DNA of 64,000 nucleotides. Origin: Crambe crambe (taxonomy: Eukaryota > Porifera > Demospongiae > Poecilosclerida > Crambeidae). Positions 46,643 through 64,000 of the stretch are shown here, one piece after another. The notes beneath the pieces were generated by a model. It searched no databases. It was not told the origin of the DNA and saw only the letters and a program-made list of their open reading frames with translations. Where the stretch lies: positions 4,518,001 to 4,582,000 of the forward strand of contig OZ004590.1 of assembly GCA_963924555.1 (NCBI GenBank). Reading direction: 5' to 3'. Positions within the stretch are counted from its first letter, which is position 1; the number at the start of each line of letters is the position of its first letter. A program made the position numbers and the translations under genes.

Positions 46643-49600
46643 CTCTCCCCTCCCTCCCTGTATTAAAAACCATAAACTCAACTACGTTGAAGGAACAAAA
46701 GAAAATAAGTTCTTAGTGGACATTTCTGTAACAGCTTTGAACACTGTACTTCATTCTGAAGACCCCTTTGAGCCACAAGTGTTCAACTACACACAGTAAA
46801 AAACTAAAATCACAATTTACACACCACAAGAATGGCTATGATCTTGGGAGTGGATAATTACAATTGTTAAGGGGCTATCCCTTTCTTTGGATATACAATT
46901 AATCCTTAGTTATTTCTCACTCACCTCAGGTTCTTCTTCCTTGAGGGGTGATCCAGTGACCATAGGAGAGAGCTGCTGGCTTGCTAGACCTGTGGGTCCG
47001 AAGGTGAACCCTGGAAGATGCATGCTGTCGGACAGCAGAGATTCAGAGCCAAAGGTTTGCGATGGAAAGGGTGAGAGTTGAGATGGTATCCCAGGAGACG
47101 TACACTGAGATGATATCTACAGGGAAAAAAGAAGCAGAGCAATTATGCGACTTTCACACATCTTATAGAGAACCATACTGATTCATCAGTATTTTGACCA
47201 AGAATATTCACTATACACATAAAATGGCTGAAAATACTGCAGTTTTATACTGAAATCAAGGTTCACAGGTTGGAGGCACTGCCAGTGATCTTAGGAAGGC
47301 ATTAGCAACTCTAATAAAATGAATTTGACCTTTGCCTGTGAAAACTTTATCAAAATGGGATGAGATTAATATAGAGATGTCATGTTGTCAGCATGGGAAA
47401 CAGAATCCAGGAACCATGCTCTATGTTACTTCCTTTAACATCCCATGCTACCAAAGGTGCGTACAAGACCTACGAACACCATTTCACCACCAGTGATCAA
47501 TAAGGGTACAGAACAGATCCCACACACCCAATAAGGGTATAGAAAAAAAAACAACTCAGGTTCCACAGCAGAACCAGAAAAAAAAAAGGGTTTGTTGGAC
47601 CACCCTATACCTTTAATACTTGGCCATTTTTTCAAAGGTCAGTTATTTCCAACTCTGCCACAGACATAAGGTTACAACTGTTCTTATTTTCATTTCACTT
47701 AGAAGTGATCCTGATCGACATAACAAACAAGTTCTAAGACAGTTTCACATCATGAGTAGAGAGGAAAAACACGACACACAATCTTATCTCCAAGCTGAAG
47801 CGATGCAAAAGGATAATAGCATGTGAGTGAAAAAGCACTGAATATAGCATTGTTGTCATAGCCCATGATCTTGATAGTACTATTTAACTAAGTGACCTGT
47901 GCAGGGAGTTAAGGCAAGCTAGCACGATACTACCCACTCAATCTATCGCTGCCTTTGCCACAGCCATAGCCACACTACATGGCCAGAAGAAGGCAAGGTT
48001 GGAGTGGAATATAGTAAACCACCGGGCATAGCTAATGTGATGTGATGTAATGCAAATATGTGGTTGCCCTAAGGTCGTTACTAAGGAATCTATTTACCTC
48101 CAGTTGCTATGACTTGGGTCCCCGAGTATAAAATCCAACACAAGAAATAAATAAATAGACAATGCACAAAGAGATTTTGTGTGTGTGCGTGTGTGTGTCA
48201 AATTTGAACTTTCAAAAGCTTCAGTGGGTTCAGATTTGAACAACTGCATCTACTAAATCTTCCATATCTGAGTAAACTCATGTCTTCAAGGATGTTTAAA
48301 CAAAGCAACTCTATCTATGTATAATTCATACATACAAAAATATAGCACATAGTGACATGACAATCCATAGACAGACCTGCACACATACATGTGTACATTA
48401 GCAGGAATGCAATTCATAACATTCCACATACCCCAAACCCCCACTGTGCTCAACGATATTCATTCCTCTATATAAATAACATCATATGCATAAAAGACGA
48501 CCACGCCCGTTTCTATTCTATGCTTGAATGGGGCCAAACACTAATTTACTGATGGTTTTAACATTAATTCTATAAAGTCACAGCTTTTCCAATGCTTCAA
48601 AACACGAGGTTCAAACATGCACAGTATGATAGAGCACATTGACTAGAATTATGTAACATAGTCAGCCAGCTTACTAGAAGATAGAGGTCTTCTTAACCAC
48701 ACACTGTTGGCAGTTTCTGAGAATTAATCTCAATAGCTCTGACATGGTTTTTGGAATTTTTCCCCACTTAAAAATAACCAGGAGGGCTATTATCTACCTA
48801 GAGTATCAAGATATCACAATGCTGGTTACACTGCTCACATCCAGTGTACATGCCATGCATTAATGATTGGAACCATAAAAATGTTGCCCTGGTTAATTGT
48901 GGTGGGTATCACCCGGGAAAGATTTGACAGTCAGATGCAGAGTGTGTGAGATGTACCACCAGATGGCTTTTTCTCTCTGCAATCAAACAGTGGAAAATGG
49001 ACAAAACCATCAGAAGTCAGTGAGTTTAACCCGATGGACTGTGTACAATAAGCCAGCCATCTTGAAAGCATACACACACACATGCATATACATACACAAA
49101 TTTTCTCTCTGGAAAACAAAAAAAAAAGAAGAGAGAGTTCATGACGTTACAGTGAAACTTAATTTGAACACTTGTCATCACAAAACACCCAGCGCTTTAT
49201 AATGTCACTATGACCTCTTTGAACTTCTAACTATTGGGTCCATAGTGGGCCACCGAAGACAGGCTTCACTGTTCACATAGCAGGTTGCCAAAGACAGGGT
49301 TTCACCCAAATTGTCCATCCACATACAGACAGGTACATGGTACTCTATATGTCACATAAATTCCCTCACTAGCAGGTGCTCTGATGACACTAAATGTTTG
49401 TACACATCTAAGAGTCTCAGTAACCACGAAGACAGGAAATAAGGTTCGTTCAGGTTCAAGAATATCCCGCCAGACGTACGCACAGTCACGCCTCTCAATG
49501 AGACACACCACCCACCCCCTCCACTCCTTATTACAGCCCCCATGAAACAATCATATAAATTAATCCTTTGAATCATAGCCCTTGTAATTCACAACTGACT

Positions 49601-51097
49601 TCAGCCAAGTTTGAGCCATTAACTAACACACAAGATTGCAACATGGATGCCAGAAATGCCTTTAAGGTGGGAGAGGTAATGACGCATGTACTCAAATGAT
49701 AAAAAAAAGAAAGAAGAAGAAGTCAGTACAATATCATTACGTGAACCTTAATAAACTATTACAGACCACAAGTAAAACAAAATGGAAATTTGAATATCCA
49801 CAATGGAGAGAGAGGCCCGAGACACTTCTTTTTGAAGTGTAGTGATAAGGTATGCTAATCTTGGGTCAGTCAAAAAAAACTGTGGATGCCCGTTGAACCG
49901 GTACAGTAACATACACTTGAGATTTGATTTAATTATCTCCCCTGGGTTATGTAGTAACTCAAGAGTGTTTTCACTAACCGTTGTAGGGGCGGTATAAAAG
50001 CTATTGTTTGAAATGACCCCCCACCCCGAGAGAAGGGAAAAACCCACACACACACACCCACTCTTTTTCTTTCCTTCCGGCTATTTCAAAAAAAAATTGA
50101 AAATAGCTCATTTCTTGTTTAGCATAATTAGCACTTATGTGACACTAGATCGCTCTTTTTTTTTTTGCCCCTGTATGGGGCGCAGTGCTAAGAGCAGTCT
50201 ATTGTATCATATTACAAGCACATGCCATTGAGAAGCAGTTAATCAAACTCAAGCATGAAATAATGGATGCTACAGGCTGTGTTGAATCAAAAACGAACAT
50301 CTTACAGTAAAAAAACTTACCCTACGCTTCAGAACTTCACATCTTTTCAGCTTGCACACAGAGTTGGTGGCGTTCATATTGGTACACACGCTGCATACTC
50401 CACAGTTGTCCTTTCTTGTACAGCCAACACAGGAGCCACATCTTTTCCGGCGCGTCCGCTTCTTCTTGGCTATGGAAGTAGGGGACAGAGTTGAGTTTCT
50501 GTTCAACACAGCTGGTTCTTCATTAGTACTCCCATTAGTATTAATTCTCACCCCACCTCCGCTAGCAGAAGCTGGTGGAGGATTGGAAATTTGTGGGGAT
50601 GTTTTAATAGAAGAAGGCACTAAAGCAGACTCGCTCGACGTCTGGACAGGTTGGACAACGGGTTCTTCTTCGAAGTGCAAACTCGATGGGGGTTCGGGAA
50701 GCGTTGGCTGGTTGACAGTTGACGTTGCAGTGGGAGATTCTAGGAGATCCTTTGCCGTCGTGACGGGCTGAGGCAAGCGAGCCTGAGGCAATACTCTGAA
50801 ATGAGTTGTGGCAGATGTGCTGTGGATTTTTTCCCTTAGGTGATTTGAAGCAGCTACTCCGTTGTGGTGGTGATGGTGACTCCACAGAGGACCAGCCATC
50901 GCTGGGTGAAATTGAGAGCTGGCTTGAAGTCCAGGCCAAGGAGAAGGTTTCACGACGCCTGGGAAAGCCATTGATTTTCTTACTGTGCCTTTAGTGGTAG
51001 AATAGCACATGAAACTCCCTCCGGCATTCAAGCATAAGAATCTGCTTCTTTGCCTTTTTAAAAAAATATTTTTATTACTATAAGAATCAAACTTCAA
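37241..51097 (-). CDS. TET: TET methylcytosine dioxygenase with linked CXXC domain
   Basis: Minus-strand exons that join in phase: 50321-51097, 46925-47116, 44231-44266, 42335-42428, 41759-41837, 41150-41186, 40561-40826, 40107-40251, 39743-39832, 39503-39643, 37241-39286; about 1,300 residues. Exon 1 ends in a CXXC zinc finger ([18 protein letters not shown]..., about 50330-50460) of the TET1/TET3/CXXC4 type. Next come the Cys-rich region ([62 protein letters not shown]) and the split [17 protein letters not shown] with the HxD iron ligands (about 39540-39555), [11 protein letters not shown], a roughly 480-residue low-complexity insert, and [21 protein letters not shown] with the third iron His, the oxoglutarate-binding Arg 15 residues on and Ser 17 on. 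TET oxidises 5-methylcytosine in nuclear DNA. The true start is uncertain: ATGs near 51000 and 50970 are alternatives, and an extra micro-exon near 42975 could not be fitted in phase. Confidence 0.92.
41375..41595. repeat. Minisatellite 1 in a TET intron
   Basis: A unit close to AAGTCATAGCTAGTATGACAAGACCACC is repeated about seven times, some copies shortened. It lies between the exons at 41150 and 41759. Confidence 0.9.
41893..42090. repeat. Minisatellite 2 in a TET intron
   Basis: About nine copies of a 19-24-bp unit built on GAGATTGGGAATGTGAGATGG, between the exons at 41759 and 42335. Confidence 0.9.
44651..44728. repeat. Compound (CT)n-(C)n-(AC)n tract in a TET intron
   Basis: About 18 bp of CT, a C run of about 32, then (AC)n. 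Confidence 0.93.
46589..46638. repeat. (CT)n microsatellite in a TET intron
   Basis: About 50 bp of CT dinucleotides, 290 bp from the exon at 46925. Confidence 0.95.
47620..48031 (+). CDS. Possible small nested gene or gene fragment in a TET intron
   Basis: On the strand opposite TET, an open segment (47620-about 47822, ending in [13 protein letters not shown]) meets a GTGAGTG donor. A following segment after TGTGCAG at about 47907 continues in the same frame as [12 protein letters not shown] to WNIVNHRA and a stop at 48031. In-frame joining with consensus splice sites and a non-repetitive, protein-like composition are suggestive. No family was recognised and no upstream exon was found, so this may be a decayed gene fragment or chance. 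Confidence 0.22.
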
Positions 51098-51512
51098 ATC
51101 GAATCAACAAACTAACGATAAAGATCTTAGACTGTGGAAAGAGTCTCGACATTTTGTTGATTACTGGACGATCTACAAAAGGTTATTCTCGGATACATGG
51201 TTACTACTACTTTCGTCGAACAACCGATAGGAGAAGCAGAATAACAGTATGTGTACGTAGCAATATAAAAATGTATTCGCCGTATACACTGTACTTGGAA
51301 CTCCAATTTATCTATGCTATGAATATCGTTTTGCATAAATCTTTACGCATGCGTTTTGGAATAGGCGTAACAGTGGTATTAAAGTTTATAAGCTTTTGCA
51401 TTTTGATGAAATTCTACTTTGGAGCACTGGGTGGGATACTATGACTTTCAAAACGATCTACAAGTTTCACTTTTTCCTCTCCATAGACTAATATGATATA
51501 TGTATTTCGCGA
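51098..51512. promoter_or_regulatory. Divergent promoter region TET/SMG6
   Basis: 415 bp between divergent start codons. ACGCATGCGT at 51345-51354 is an NRF1-like palindrome roughly midway to the SMG6 start. No other gene lies here; the open frames seen are short and unlike any family. Untranslated first exons of either gene could be present. Confidence 0.45.
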
Positions 51513-61895
<10,383 letters not shown>

Positions 61896-62075
61896 GATTT
61901 CCACTGTGGCACCTGTATCATCACACCGTGTGTAAGAGACTCAGAGAGAGTTTTTATTTTATCACTTTTTCTTTTACCCAATTTTTACCACTTTGACAGA
62001 CATTATTTTGGTTTTTCGTATTAATACTGGTTTTTTGTACCAATTTTTACATGATGGAATAGGTAAATATGAGGC

Positions 62076-62633
62076 TTACTCATCTTCAGGGTCAGGGGGA
62101 ATATAAGAGGGTATGGGGGGAGTGGCAGTGGGTCCCTTGCACTCTAGTGGGAAGAGTTTAGGATTCAATTGCAATGCCTTGCAGTAGAGCGAAGAAGATA
62201 GGTCCTTCAGTTCTTTGAGAGCTTTTTCCCTACTCTGCACCATTCTGTACAGTAGCTGTTGCTGTTCTTTATCCTTTTGCATCTTGTAACGACTCCATTT
62301 CTTGACCAGCAAGAACCTCCTCTCTTCTTCCTCAGGAGTGAGACTAGAAGGTTGTCTTTTCCTTACTGGATTTATCATTTCTGGATCAAACGGTTCTCCA
62401 TACTTTGCAGCCTTTAAGGCTGAGGACTGCATCATTTTTTGGAGCTCAATTTGCTTCATGTACTCTTTCTTCTCGATGAGCTGTTGGTCTTTCTTCTGTT
62501 TTTTAACCTTCTTGGCTGTTTTCTTGCCCCTGAGTGGGATCAAGAGTGGAGGCGATAGACGACAACCGCCATTTAGAAAATGGATGCTCACATCAGCAGA
62601 AGACAGGCTAACTATCAGCCTACCTAAAGACAT
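62076..62633 (-). CDS. MRPL40: Mitochondrial ribosomal protein L40
   Basis: A single-exon 185-residue protein. The C-terminal two thirds follow MRPL40: LTPEEEERRFLLVKKWSRYK, KALKELK, LQLNPKLFPLECKGP, TPPIPSYIPPD. The N-terminus is rich in Ser/Leu/Arg and probably includes a mitochondrial presequence, followed by a very Lys-rich segment (KKTAKKVKKQKKDQQ). It is a component of the large mitoribosomal subunit. The start lies 50 bp from the divergent TADA2A start. Confidence 0.9.
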   Translation of the reverse strand: MSLGRLIVSLSSADVSIHFLNGGCRLSPPLLIPLRGKKTAKKVKKQKKDQQLIEKKEYMKQIELQKMMQSSALKAAKYGEPFDPEMINPVRKRQPSSLTPEEEERRFLLVKKWSRYKMQKDKEQQQLLYRMVQSREKALKELKDLSSSLYCKALQLNPKLFPLECKGPTATPPIPSYIPPDPEDE

Positions 62634-62683
62634 GATCCACCATTAATTACAAGCTTATGCATTCTAAATAATGCGCATCACGC
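62634..62683. promoter_or_regulatory. 50-bp divergent gap MRPL40/TADA2A
   Basis: Both start codons are in this region's flanks, so transcription probably starts inside one or both genes or from here. TGCGCATCACGCATGG at 62672-62687 is a broken NRF1-like site overlapping the TADA2A start. Confidence 0.4.
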
Positions 62684-64000
62684 ATGGTTTGGGTCTTTTG
62701 GAAGCAGAAGGAAATGTCTAGAGTGATATGCTGTGCTGACTGGAGTGCTAAGCAGGAGTATAAACTGCTGGAAGGTCTGGAGGAATATGGATACGGGAAC
62801 TGGTGTGTGTTCCACTTTTTTAGTATAGCATTGTAGTTAGCTGGTATTTTGTACCATGGCATAGGTCATCTGTGTCTCTAAAGGTTGGCAAAACTCCAAG
62901 TGGTAAGTGAGGACAACAATCTACATAGCCATTACTCTTTTCAGTTCATGATGGTTCGTGGTGACTCAATTTCTGCAGAATGTAAAGAACATTACGATCA
63001 CTACTATGTACAAAGACACCTCAAACTCCTCCCAGGTATGAAGCCACACCCATTCTTAATGAATTTGCACAATAAAATTGCTACTATATGTACTGTGTCT
63101 TCTAACGGATCTTTAAAAAAAGAGTTCCCCATTTGTCCGTTGACTAATCCCAAGTCTCATGGAGACAGCTCCTCCCCACTTGTGAAAGAGGAAAAACCAG
63201 AAAACCTCTATTATCCTGGCACTGAAATAGCAGGCTACATGCCACGGAGGGGTGACTTCACTTATGTGAGCTCATTTTAGTGACTCCTTATGCTATTATT
63301 ACATACTTTCTCTCTCCTTTGTGACAAGGAACCCGATAATAATGCTGAAAGGATTCTCTTGGATTTAGATAGTGATCCCGATGATGATGAATTAACAACA
63401 GGCAGGTTTATTTATAATACATTGATGAATCTTGCTTCCATATCATGTTGTTTTCACAGCCCTCAATCTTGCTGCAATCCAGATATACCAGTCACGGCTA
63501 GCAAAACGAGCCTTTAAGAAATGGTTCGTGTGATCTTGACTCCTGTATTAAAGTGCTATAATGGGGCATTTTCTCCATAGGATTGTGAGGGAATATGGAT
63601 TGCTGGACATACACAGGCAAAATGGTATGTGTTGTGTGTGTGTGTGTGTGTGTGCCTTCCTGCAATCTCGGTGGATCTAAATAGGGTCTTGTTTGTGATT
63701 TTACTATTTCTTAGCTTTGGACTCTTCAAGACTGACTCGCTACCAACTGTAAGCCTATCCAGAATGATAATGCTCCCTTTTGAATTTCCCCTATCAATCA
63801 GGCGGTTGAAGAATGTTACCAAACCTTTCCTCCGATTCATGAGTCCACAAAGTGCTGCTAAATTTATGCAGAGTCATTTTCGTAAGTAGTTGCCTCGTCA
63901 TCTAGCGACTTCATCTTTCTCTCTTTTCTCTCCCAGTGGAAGATCAGCTGTGCAGCGAGATAAAGAAATTACAGCAATACAGAAGCAATGGGATCACCAC
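62684..64000 (+). CDS. TADA2A: Transcriptional adaptor ADA2 (TADA2A type), partial
   Basis: Exons about 62684-62803, 62885-62903, 62980-63264, 63330-63401, 63460-63522, 63581-63624, then 63715, 63802 and 63937 onward, cut by the window end. ADA2 holds GCN5/PCAF in SAGA/ATAC histone acetyltransferase complexes. Visible: the SANT domain (DWSAKQEYKLLEGLEEYGYG, then ECKEHYDHYYVQ), GYMPRRGDF, the acidic stretch before ALNLAAIQIYQSRLAKR, IVREYGLLDIHRQN and IKKLQQYRSNGIT. The last blocks match TADA2A better than TADA2B. The ZZ zinc finger normally before SANT is not seen: the first in-frame ATG (62684) opens only about 20 residues before the SANT domain, and MRPL40 begins 50 bp upstream. The intron after 63401 appears to use a GC donor. 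Confidence 0.85.

Overview
The window looks like a stretch of a compact, AT-rich, intron-rich animal genome. The mix of conserved animal genes (TET with a linked CXXC finger, SMG6, MCM5, LRRC47, BCKDHA, MRPL40, TADA2A), tight gene spacing, short introns full of simple repeats, and lineage-specific receptor genes suggests a non-bilaterian metazoan, most likely a demosponge. The phylum is an inference; no sequence search was possible. I saw no bacterial operon structure, CRISPR array, rRNA or convincing tRNA gene.

Layout, left to right. 1-1.2 kb: a palindromic MITE and a lone minus-strand signal-peptide exon, probably the first exon of a paralogue that runs off the left edge. 2.1-7.7 kb (minus): a complete 10-exon membrane receptor (signal peptide, two Ig-like modules, five FN3 modules, one TM, a Tyr-bearing tail); its first intron is filled by nested TIR elements. 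8.9-14.7 kb (minus): MCM5. 14.9-17.6 kb (plus): LRRC47. 18.0-21.0 kb (minus): BCKDHA. 21.2-34.3 kb (plus): a tandem array of four CD36/LIMP-2 (SCARB2-like) scavenger receptors, A-D, each with six exons that close in frame. 34.5-35.1 kb (minus): an unrecognised multi-pass membrane protein. 35.3-36.8 kb (plus): a secreted/anchored NTR (TIMP-like) protein. 37.2-51.1 kb (minus): a TET dioxygenase. 51.5-61.9 kb (plus): SMG6, the nonsense-mediated-decay endonuclease. 62.1-62.6 kb (minus): MRPL40. 62.7 kb to the right edge (plus): TADA2A, cut by the window end.

Apart from the tandem array the genes alternate in direction. Five head-to-head pairs have start codons about 50-415 bp apart (MCM5/LRRC47, BCKDHA/CD36-A, TM protein/NTR protein, TET/SMG6, MRPL40/TADA2A), and gene tails are also packed within 180-400 bp. 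The shared promoters carry recognisable sites: a full E2F palindrome and two E-boxes at MCM5/LRRC47, and NRF1-like GCGCATGCG cores at several others.

The most unusual content is the CD36/LIMP-2 array. Copies C and D carry a Thr-rich tandem-repeat (mucin-like) stalk before the last membrane segment, all four tails end in dileucine-type endolysosomal sorting signals, and copy D is a mosaic that switches repeatedly between A-like and C-like sequence, pointing to gene conversion. Other notable items are a coding 18-bp repeat inside the SMG6 PIN nuclease domain, a TET gene keeping CXXC and dioxygenase in one protein, a TADA2A whose first visible exon lacks the ZZ finger, and several MITE families and minisatellites in introns.
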